Assembly: GCA_022266195.1 (NCBI GenBank)
Contig: WHVY01000010.1
Span: forward strand, 1,128,501 to 1,192,500
Source of the DNA: Tetranychus cinnabarinus
Lineage: Eukaryota; Arthropoda; Arachnida; Trombidiformes; Tetranychidae
Length of the DNA: 64,000 nucleotides
Direction: 5' to 3'
Part shown: positions 50,930 through 61,400 of the stretch, piece after piece
How positions within the stretch are numbered: the stretch's first letter is position 1
How the letters are laid out: every line of letters starts with the position of its first letter
Position numbers and translations under genes: made by a program
Notes under the pieces: generated by a model
Seen by the model: only the letters and a program-made list of their open reading frames with translations
Told to the model about the DNA's origin: nothing
Database searches by the model: none

Positions 50930-53810
50930 CACAAACAAAGCAACCAAAAACGAGTAAAAATCATTTTCTTTCAATTTTGGACTCTGCTGGTTTGTAGGCA
51001 CATAAAAACTGAGTCCATTTCTGCAATTTAAAAAGTTCTCTGATAAACAGTTTTCGAGAAAATCGAGGTCAAAGTTGAAACTTCGAACGGCATTTTGTTC
51101 AGCTATGGAAGAAGATTTTTTCACGAAACTTAATTTAACTGATGTAAATTTTGATGGTGAACCAGAAAATGCATTAATTTTGAGGAATAAAATTTTGGGT
51201 TTTCTGTAAAACATATAAGTTCGATTTTCATTCAAACCGACCTTTTTCTGTGACCGTATGAGTTAGAGGACTGAAACTTATTATTTGTCGATAAAAATTG
51301 TTTGTTCACACTATGAATTGATCACTTTTTTCGAATCAACAACAGTTCTCTTGATTTTGGCCATTGTTTTGGAAACTTTGTGCCTCGATATGTCGAGAAT
51401 GGCCTAACCTACAGTCATCATTCTTTCACTAATTTAATCCTTTACTAATTAATAATACAATAATAATTAAAAACATTCCATTAGCGCTCTTGAATTATGA
51501 TATTTGGACTTTAAATGTGCGTACAACAACTTAATAAACGAAACAAACTCATGTTAACACATTTCTTGGTGAATGAAGCAATTTTCTGGTTTAGGTTTCA
51601 AATGAAATGCAAAAGATACTGCGAAAAGCTCGAAAGTTTGAGCTGAGAGTTGAAACTAAAGACGTTTGTAGGGAAATAAAAACTGAGTCCATCGGTACTA
51701 ATAAATAATTGCTCCGATGGACAGTTTTCGAGATAATCGAGTTCGAAGTTGAAACTTCGAACGTCTTTTGCTCAGCCATGGAAGTAGATTTTTTTATGAA
51801 ACTCTATTTAACTTATGTAAATTTTGATAATGAACCAGAAAATGCATTAATTTTGAGGAATAAAACTTTCGTTTTCCTTTAAAGCATATAAGTTCGATGC
51901 GCACTTAAATCGACTTTTTTCTGTGACCGTATTAGTTAGAGGACTAAAACTCATATTTTGTCAGTAAAAAAAGTTTGTCCAAACCATGGATCAAATAATT
52001 TTTTCAATTTACCAGTAATTCTCTTGATTTTGGCCATTGGACTGAAAGACTTCAAGCCCCAATATTTCGAGAATGGTCTAACCCACAGTCATAATTCTTG
52101 GACCAAACATTAGATGTTATTAAGAGCTATAATATGATATGACTAAATACCTAATAAAATCTGAAATAAATGATTTAATGATGAATATCCTTCTAACACA
52201 TAAGATCTGTGTTTGAGTAACAGTTTAAGTTTATAAACCGAGCCTCAATACTGAAATCTTAAGTAATACAATGCTATATCTTTTATTACAGAACCTTGAA
52301 TAATTTACAATTTGCATATATCATAGCTCTTGATAAATCTAATGTTTAACCAAAGAATAATGACTGAAGGTTAGACCATTCTCGAAATATTGGGGCTTGA
52401 AGTTTTTTAGCCCAATGGCCAAAATCAAGAGAATTACTGATAAATCCAAAAAAGTATTTAATTCATGGTTTGGACAAGCTACTTTTTACTGACAAATTAT
52501 GAGTTTTAGTCCTCTAACTAATACGGTCACAGAAAAAAGTCGGTTTAAGTGCAAATCGAACTTATATACTTTAAAGGAAATTGAAAGTTTTATTCCTCAA
52601 AATTGCTGCATTTTCTGGTTCACCATCAAAATTTACATAAGTTAAATAGAGTTTCATGAAAAAATCTACTTCCATAATTGAAATAAAAGCGATCGAAGTT
52701 TCAACTTCGAACTCGATTATCTCGAAAACAGTCCATCGGATCAATTATTTATTAGTACCGATGGACTCAGTTTTTATTTGCCTACAGTCTAACATAGTCT
52801 AAATTATAATAGGCTTATTTTTTACCCTTTTATGCACATTTTTCTTGGTGCATTTGTTCAATTTGTGTAAAATTGTGCATTAATGTGACAATTGTGTTAA
52901 CAGTCTTTCTAGTGTTATAACAAACACAAAATACCAAGTTTTTCAAGAGGAAATCGTATTTTATGCCAAACTTATAGATACAGAGCCAGAATTGGAAGCC
53001 TACAAACTTATTAAAGTCTCTAAGACATACTGGGAACGAATACCAAGTCAAGTTTTATGTACAACTCGAGCGCCTAATCGATAAATATAATTTTCAATCT
53101 TCACTTAACACTAAATACTCCATTTTCTTGCAATTTTCAACAACTTTGACGGTACACCTTTCATCGGACTAAGTCCAGAATGACTAACCTGAATGGATAA
53201 ATTATGGTACTTTTTGCAATGTATCTGTATGGTTTTAAGTCCCATAATCTATCCACGCAGGTTACTAAATACTTTTGGTAATATTTTGTCCAAACTTTTT
53301 GAACCCAGAGAAATTAGAGTTAGAAGTTAGAGTTACTACCTTGACGTATACAGCTTTATATTATAATGCCCGAAATTTCTCTTAGAAGATGCTTGAAGCG
53401 AACAGTTCTCGTGTTTCCTGACGAATTCGAGATGTCATTTTTGACTAGCTTGGAGTAATGCACTATTTTTGGCATTAAATAAAATGAATCTTTCAATATG
53501 CAAGTAACTTTATTTAGCATATCTGATGCACGAAATTTAGTCTACTTATGGAAGTAAATCAATTAGAAAAGTGCATCCTTTTATTTTCTAACTAAATTTT
53601 CTTTATTAAAACCGTTATTTCTACATTTGAATTTATTCCCAGCATTAGTTAGGGACCCTTTAGCTTCAGATCAATACTAGTTTTATTTTTTCTGATTTCA
53701 CATTATAAACAATTTAAATTGTTTGTTATTGAGGATAGAGAATCCGAATAAATGAAACTTAATTTGTTTGATAGGAACAGATTTTGTTTATTAACTGATC
53801 TCAGAAAGTA
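50930..53810 (-). repeat. Hairpin-rich complex repeat, copy B (inverted relative to copy A)
   Basis: About 2.88 kb matching copy A (1479-4318) in reverse orientation along its whole length, with scattered substitutions and small indels. Subunits lie at about 51,040-51,420 and 51,690-52,110 in one orientation and 52,370-52,760 in the other, mirroring copy A. The outer unique part (52,850-53,810) matches 1479-2400. Subunits are hairpin-prone: GTCCATCGG at 51,687-51,695 pairs exactly with 51,714-51,722 around an 18-base loop, and CGAAGTTGAAACTTCG forms a second stem just beyond. No mobile-element enzyme is encoded. Confidence 0.85.
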
Positions 53811-54759
53811 AATATCATTTGTAGTTAAACTAAAATTGTTTTCTAAAATGGTTAACATATTGGTTTACAATTAAATATTCAATTGATTGTCAATATCTTT
53901 GCTGGCTCTTAAAATTGTAAAACCCATTTACGGGTTTGAGCCTACAAAATCTCATTGATTTGATGAATTTTCTCAAGGAAAATCAAATGAGTTACAATTA
54001 TTACAATGATAAACGATTAATATTCAAGCTAATAATTGGCAATTAGCTTCATTTGTTATACACATTGAAAAGATATACAGAAGAAGAAAAAACAGAGTAT
54101 CAAAAAGTATAGCAAAAGAATCAATAATAATCGGATTGTTGTGACAAATAATATAAAAAAGTTGATAATAATAATGGTGATGATAGAAATGAACAATTTG
54201 AATTGTGAATGAAGAATTATAAAAGCTAACAAAATTAAGGTGAGAAGAAAAGAAAAAGAAATTCTTCGTTTGATTTAATTACAAAGCATATTGATCGTGA
54301 AGATCAGGAAATTGTTCAAAATGAAATAACAAAATATCGATGGATGCCATCAATGAAAAGGTAAACAGTAAAAAGTAAAACTGAAAGGGAAGTGGAAAGG
54401 ATAACAAATGATTCCAAGGGAAATGAAACAAAACAAACATGATAATAAATAGAAAAATTGATTGAAAAAAGCAAATTGAGATGAATTTGATTGATCTCAA
54501 TTCTTGTAAGCTAATTGTTATCAAATATCGATTGTGAATGTTGGTTTTGTTTTACATAAAAATTGACATAAAAAAGGATGAAACAATTATGATACAATTA
54601 ACTAAGCATTATAATTAGGATGGCCAATTGAGGATGAATGTGATTTCATGGCTTTTTTGTTGATTGTTGGCTTAAAAATGATTTATGTAGAGATTGGTTA
54701 ACGATAATTTCCATTTCTTCCTGAATGCTTTACGAGTGATCTATCAAGCCAAAATAGAT
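53811..54759. other. Spacer between repeat B and ceramide kinase
   Basis: AT-rich, with an A/G-rich stretch around 54,060-54,260. It probably includes the ceramide kinase 3' UTR. I see no convincing ORF. Confidence 0.45.
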
Positions 54760-55711
54760 TTAAACACTGGAAATGGCCTCAATGGGTTGTGAATAGGATT
54801 TAAGATTATTTTCAATGTCATTTCCATTATCATTTGTTTGATCATCAATTCTCATTGATTTGTTTAATTGGCCGTTTGAGTTTAATGGACGCGAAGTATC
54901 AAATATCTTGTTTGCTGACATTGTAAATGCTCCTTTGCCATTGAGATCACGGTTTTCTCGGCCATTTCCAAATATCGGTAATAATTGACAGTGGACCCTA
55001 GAAGATACAAATTAAAAACAATTAGAAAACAGATTCAACTCGGAAATTTTCCAACAATCATGAATGTTTGACTTATGAACGGCTAAATGAAATCAAATGT
55101 TTGAGCAAATCAAATTATGTGATTCCTCTTTCGCCTTCCATTTCATATTTAACTGTTCTTGAATGATTACTGGAATATTTCAACTCAATACGTACTTCAC
55201 ATGCAGTGCTGGTTCATTGATTATTTCACCATCACAGTTCCAGACTGAGGCATTGGAAACTTGATATTTGCTTGATGATCCTTCTGGTCTGACGATTGGA
55301 TTAAATTCAAACTCCTTGACTCGATAGACATCAACAAAATCAAGATCGAACTGTGAATGAAAGAAAGACGATTAGCAAATGGATATTTTTATTAAATTAA
55401 TAAGGTGTTTATGTGTACTTGAGATAATACTTACAGGACTTTTGGCAAGATAGCCTGTTCTCATCATGTAACGAATATAATCGAGTCGTGAACATTTAGA
55501 TACAATAATGAGATCAGCACAGCCATTACCAAGGTGAGCAGCTGGACTAAGGCCACGTTTAGCTTTTTCACACCGACAGGACATTGTAACAGCATTGATT
55601 GCCATGAATCGTCCTCGTATGGCTATGCATGAGCCATCGTTAACTTCCCGGTGTGGATCAATAACCGAATCATATCGAGATCGAAGTCCTGATTTGGCAC
55701 ATAATGCACAG
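54760..55711 (-). CDS. CERK: Ceramide kinase, last three coding exons (5' part not found)
   Basis: Ceramide kinase phosphorylates ceramide to ceramide-1-phosphate. Exons on the minus strand are 55,711-55,435, 55,350-55,196 and 54,997-54,760 (TAA at 54,760-54,762); donors, acceptors and phases agree. They encode about 222 residues equivalent to the C-terminal lobe of CERK. Landmarks are GRFMAINAVTMSCRC, KRGLSPAAHLGNGCADLII, SKCSRLDYIRYMMR, FDLDFVDVYRVKEFEF, SVWNCDGEIINEPALHVK and VHCQLLPIFG. The last exon then adds a hydrophilic tail of about 67 residues ending EAISSV. The diacylglycerol-kinase-like catalytic half (glycine-rich nucleotide loop and GGDG motif) should lie at higher coordinates but I cannot find it up to 64,000. 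Either an intron longer than 8 kb contains the plus-strand esterase gene, or this is a 5'-truncated copy. The exons themselves have no lesions. Confidence 0.85.
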
Positions 55712-56002
55712 CTAAAATGATAAAGAAACAGAAAATAAATTAGTTAATAACCATTAGCAAATTGTATCATTGTAACGGAAAGTATAAGATCATTAAAAAA
55801 AGCTAAACCTGATGTAATGACTAAACGAAAGGTAGGCTTATCAATGTTTTTCAAAATCACATTTCGAGTCTCTTTTTCTGTATTTTACACAATTCCCAAC
55901 CAATCTAATTTAATTTGGTAATTACTGTTCAATCTTTTGAATGGAAAAAGATCGATGGACGAGAAAATTAAATTAACCATTTCTTCTTCCCTTTATTATT
56001 AG

Positions 56003-56272
56003 ATTTCAGGAGTTTTAGAAACATTTGGCGATTCGTTTATTGGATTTTACATTGAGGATGTTTTCAAGGCAACAATGAATCAATATGTTGAAGTAAGTCT
56101 GATTATAATTTATTGAAAACAATTGATCTATTGATCTTTCTTATTTCAGTTTGTTTTAGGTGATTGCAGTATGATACTATTAGTACTATGCGTCAAATTA
56201 GATGAGATGAAAAGACCAAAACAAGACAAATCTAAGGATTTAATGGTGCTTTGGATCACTGAATCAAACTAA
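56003..56272 (+). CDS. Orphan exon pair, unidentified gene (3' end)
   Basis: Exon 56,003-56,092 follows TTATTATTAG and ends with a GTAAGT donor; exon 56,150-56,272 follows TTATTTCAG and ends in TAA. They join in phase 0 into 70 residues: the first exon contains ETFGDSFIGFYIEDVFKATM, the second begins FVLGDCSMILLVLCVKLDEM and ends LMVLWITESN. A stop immediately upstream in the same frame means the first exon must be spliced to something further upstream. No such exon is apparent: the nearby upstream DNA is the antisense strand of the ceramide kinase exons. The peptide looks like a conserved protein tail but I do not recognise it. It could also be a gene fragment. Confidence 0.4.
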
Positions 56273-56697
56273 AAGTTAATCGTTTCAATCTTTTATCAGC
56301 AATAAGTGAACGGAAAATGGAAAGGCCAAGTAACAAGAGCGAATCAAATGATTAAATTTTTAAAAGATCAATACTCAAAAATCATTATCCTGGTGTCTAT
56401 AATGAATTATCATCTTTGTTGTATCGTGTTGCACTGGATAAGGAAAACGTTCAATAGATCATGAATTGAATTAAAAAAGGTTAACTGCTCTTAATGTGAC
56501 CAAATGTGAGCAAAGAATGAGAAGGAAAAATGTAACAAAATAAATCGACATTGAGTAGTGTATCAGACAAGTAGTCAGGGTTAACAAAATCGGACACTTT
56601 TCAGTCTGCTTGAAGCTTAATATGCTCGAGATGGCGACACTTAAAAATTAACTCTGACCCTTTTTGTTAACCCTTACCCTAGTGTAATAGCCATAAA
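56273..56697. promoter_or_regulatory. 5' flank of the carboxylesterase gene
   Basis: Holds a GGGTTAACAAAA (56,578-56,589) and its exact reverse complement (56,662-56,673) about 70 bases apart, with AGATGGCGACAC (56,629-56,640) between them and the start codon at 56,698. No TATA box is obvious. Promoter assignment is by position only. Confidence 0.4.
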
Positions 56698-58471
56698 ATG
56701 AAGTTATTAATACCAATTGTTTTCCTCTTTTGCTTCACTTTTCAAATATCTTGTCAAACAAGATCATGGCATTACGAGCCCATTTTAAAAATATCGCCGG
56801 GATTGATAAAAGGTACATCAGTTGACTTTAGAGGTGTTAAAGTTTACCAGTTTTTGGGTATCCCTTACGCTGAACCACCATTGGATGAGTTACGTTTTAA
56901 AAAACCAGTGCCAAAGAAACCATGGAATGGAGTATTGAGTGTAAACAAATGGAGCACCGCTTGTATGCAGCCGGTCATTCCTGGTGTAAACGGGGATGAC
57001 CTTACCATTAGCGAGGATTGTCTCATTTTGAATGTTTTCACAACACAAGATGCTTTCCAAGATCAAAGAAATGGCAATCAAAATGAATTACGTCCAGTTA
57101 TGGTTTGGATTCATGGCGGTTCTTTCGTTTTTGGTTCAGCTAGCAAACAAGATTCATATGATGGTACACCATTAGTGGCAATCAAAGATGTAATTGTTGT
57201 AGCTTTAAATTATCGTCTGGGTCCTTTGGGTTTCCTTCATTTGCCCGAAGCAGGTGTTCCTGGTAACATGGGTCTTTGGGATCAGCAGTTGGCTTTAAAA
57301 TGGGTTAAAGATAACATTGAATATTTTGGTGGAGATCCTGATAAAGTAACGATTTTCGGTGAATCTGCGGGTGCAGTGTCAGTTTCAGCTCATCTTATTA
57401 GTCCACAATCAAGAGGATTGTTCAAAAACGTCATTTTGCAAAGTGGTTCCATCTATGGTATAAACTTATTTACAATTCCCAATGTAGGACGACAATTCTT
57501 GGACAAGATTAATTGTGAATCAAACGATTATAAATCATGTTTAGCAAATTATGAATTCGGTCAGTACCCTGAAGCTGATGGATTGGTATTCTGGCCAATA
57601 GTTGGTGACAGATTCCTTCCAAATAACCCAGAAGAGCTGGTTGCCAATGGTGTTGATCCAAACATCAACGTTTTATTGGGTACTCTTAGTAATGAAGGGA
57701 TATTTTTCTTGCTTGTAAAGGACAACATCACTTTTAATCCGTCCAATCCAGTTGACCTGACTATTCCTCATGCTAGGTACATTTTTGGTGAACTGTTTGG
57801 TAAAAAATTGATCGATGTCTATTCAGAACTATACTTGGATTCAATACCAGCTGATGACTCTGATGCCATAAGGTTAGCCGTTGCTCAAGCTCTTGGAGAC
57901 GTTGTTATCTCTGGTCCGACTTATGCATTTGGTCGAGATTTGGTGGCTAATGGTGTTTCAAATGTTTATGCTTACATTCAAACGCAAAAGCCTCAGTCTT
58001 ATGGCTCAGTTAACCAAACTTGGTCTTCAAATATTCCTACTCATACTGACGATCTTCCCATGGTTTTTGGTCGTCCTTTTATTGAACCCGAACAATACAA
58101 TATTGAAGATGGTTTTCTATCATTTCTCATGATGGACATTTGGACAAAATTTGCCAAAGGAGAGTAAGTTAATTTAAATTCAACACTAACATCACATTTT
58201 TTGTACTGCCAACTGTAAATGTAATTTACTTCAACTTTTCTCTTGAAACAGAAAACTTCCAAAAATTTCTTACCAGGAATGGTTAGCCTGGGGTCAAAAT
58301 AACAACAATCCTTATAACTCTATCGTTCTTGACTCTAAGAAACTTGGCTGGATCGAAACAGAACATGTTGAATTTTGTATCGAAAATTGGCCTTTTCCAG
58401 TCGAGAAACCAATCGATTTATATCCTCAAAATTTAACCATGAAGTCTAACTTATTCATTACAATTCCATGA
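56698..58471 (+). CDS. Secreted carboxyl/cholinesterase (CCE)
   Basis: An alpha/beta-hydrolase esterase of 561 residues. Exons are 56,698-58,163 and 58,252-58,471, joined within a Glu codon. Residues 1-20 form a signal peptide (cleaved near SCQ). The oxyanion hole is HGGSF (139-143). The catalytic triad is complete: Ser223 in GESAGAVS, Glu333 in LGTLSNEG and His449 in HTDDLPMVFG. Cys89 and Cys108 form the usual first disulfide (SEDCLILNV). No C-terminal membrane anchor is evident, so the enzyme is probably secreted or luminal. Members of this family handle dietary or xenobiotic esters, hormones or pheromones. It lacks features that would mark it as acetylcholinesterase. The substrate cannot be set from sequence. 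The ATG at 56,698 is the only sensible start before the signal peptide. Confidence 0.93.
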
Positions 58472-61400
58472 CAGTCACACTGAAACTAAAACCAGATCTG
58501 GTTCTACAACTGAACAAAATACAAGCCAACTTTGAAAGCGATTTTATCAAACATTCGACCTGAGCAATTTCAATTGCATATTTTTTTATTTACCTAAAAG
58601 GCCACCAAGTCTTAGCTCTTGACTCTAAATGCACTCACTAATTATCCAACAATAAAGCAACACTTAAGCAAAATGAACAAAAATAATTTTCCACCTTTCA
58701 CGTTTTCCCTAATCATGCACATGAATTCCTTAGGAATCTGAGTTACGAGAAAGTTATTTTTCGTAGATGAAATCCAATGTCAATTCAATCGAAAAATTTC
58801 CTTCAGAATCCAGTTTTCGATATTCTCTTATGAATTAGCAAATGAAATGTTAATAACCATTAGAGAAGGCAAAGGAAAAGGTCAAGTTGAAGGCTTAAGC
58901 TAATAGCATCACATAATGATTATCATTGAGATGACCAATCTCAGTAATGAGAGTCCATTTTGAATACAATTAACTAATAGTCAGAGTAACAATGAATTGA
59001 CAAAGAAACCTGAATCTCCATGATTAGGTTACTAGGAAGTTGATTACGTCAAGTGATTACATTAACTGTCAATAATCTATAAATACTTGTTCAAATCCAT
59101 CTGAATAATTAACTAATTCATTTGTTTAATCGTTTCAATAGACCAAGTGATTAGTAAAATGTTATCCTTAATGCATATACTTATACATTTAGATTGGATA
59201 ACCACGAATAGATTGAATATAAATGACTGAATCAAGGTTAATAGATTTACTTTAATCAAGACAAATCTTTAATAAATCACAATCAATTTTATCGATTAAA
59301 CTTTTCGTTTAAAGTTTCCTTCATTTTAATAACATGAGGATATTGATTTGATATTAATTTCAATAATTTGCCACTAATGTATTTGAAAAGCATAAAATGA
59401 GTGACAATCAAGGAAATTAATTTGTTAAATTGTTGAAAAATTTTAAGCTCAGTATTGGTTCAATTAATCAATTCTGAAAGTTGGTAACAAGAAGAATCTG
59501 AAAGGTCAAGAGATTACAATTAACAGTTTTCAGTTGATACCATTGCAATTACCATTTAATTGTCACCCAAGCTATTAATAGTAAAGGGTTGATTATGTAG
59601 GAATTGACATTATCGAGCTTCGCTCATCATGTAGTAAAGTGTTCAAAAATGGAAAGTAAAAAGAGTTGTTTATTTTCAGAATAAATCAACTCGATAATGA
59701 CAATTTTTAAATGTATAAATAATTAATTAAACATTGTTTTTAATTGTAATGATAAGCTCAAAGTTGGGATAACTGGAGTGGAATGAGTTGACAAGTGAAA
59801 GGCTTCGGAAAATCACACAACCGTTAATTGTTAAACAGTCGAACCGAGAAGAAGATTGAAATTGTAGATAAATCATAATGAATGAATAGTAAAAGTAAAA
59901 TGAATGAAATTGAATGGTTCCAAAAATTGGGTAAAAATGAAGTTTAATGATAATCACGAGAGTAACGGTGCAAATCAATGCAAAGCTAAACATCATTGAT
60001 GGGTTCATCAAAACACTAATGAAACGAGTTAGTCAATTTGATAATAATCGTAACAATTGATCGACATCATGATGATATCATAACAACTCGAGATGAAATT
60101 GAAATACAAGTTTTTAAAAAGGTAAATATTGGTTGACAACAGTCTAGTTGATTTATGATCACAATGCTTCGATCGTACGACAATGTCATTTTCAGTTATG
60201 CTCCAACTTGAATATCTAAGCATTCATCATAATTTATGAATCAATCAAGGCTATGATTATAATATTTGAATTTGACAATTAATTACTATTGATGTTGCAA
60301 TGAAAAATAACAAAAACTACTCAAGAAACATGAACAGAAAACTGAGTCACTGTTTTAACTTTAGCTTGAGGTAAGAAACGGATGAAACTATCATCTAGAT
60401 GAATGATAAATGTTGTGATAATCATTTTATGGTTAGACCAACACTGATTTTTGCGTCTTTCATGATTGAATAGGTTATCTCAAGGTTACCCTGAACTGAA
60501 TCAAGGAAAAAGATGAAAAGGTAAGGTAAAATTGACAGAGCAAAAACATCATGAGATGAACAATCTAAATAAATTGCTAAATAAATGTTTTTATGAGGAT
60601 AATGATGATAAAGATCAACGCTCTTCATCTAGTACTTGATCTAATTTCCAACGTAAATCAAGCTCAGCGCAGAAATATTGGAGAAATTCATTTTAATTGT
60701 GAATTGAGTAGATTTTACTGATTTATCAGAGTTCTGAGTACAAACAAACTTCACTTTGACACGTTTATTTGAATAGAAATTTTTACTTCGAGATTTCTTT
60801 ATTAGTCTTTACCAAGAAACCGAGTCTAATCTTCAGTAAACTATGAAACTAAATTATGATTGTCGAGTGATCTTTTTATTTCGAAGGTAAAATTGTTGAA
60901 TGTTCAATTACCAGTACTTTTGTACTGAGCTTTAATAGTGTCTGAAACGTGGGTTCAATAAGGCGGATAAACGGTTCAATCGAGAGCAAAGAACTCGATT
61001 CAATTTCAACTTTTAATCAGTTTCAATTTCAAAAGATATCATTATTGACATCATTGTGTTACTTATGATGATAATGTTATTAAATTGGCATTTCAAGTGC
61101 TCAAAGTTTGTTGAAGCAAAAATGATCCCAATTTATTGTTAAACTTTCATTTATTTCATTGAAATTTGAAACTCAATAGTTACTTTCATGGGTTCAATTG
61201 AAAATTCATGTGATGAATACCTTTAGGGTTTCATATTTACAGTGAATAAAATGAAGTTTGGTGAAGCAAACAAACAAAAAAGCATCAAGTTTGCTTTCAA
61301 ATATTGAACATTTTTCTTCTTTTCACCCAAATTTCACTTGAAACCTTATTTTGAATTTTGTATAGACATTAGAAGTTTATTTTCTGACCAAAAAATTCAA

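Noticed and set aside
50846..51235. 129-codon minus-strand ORF at the edge of repeat copy B
   Set aside because: Much of it lies in the repeat subunit, and the matching segment of copy A is not open in that frame.
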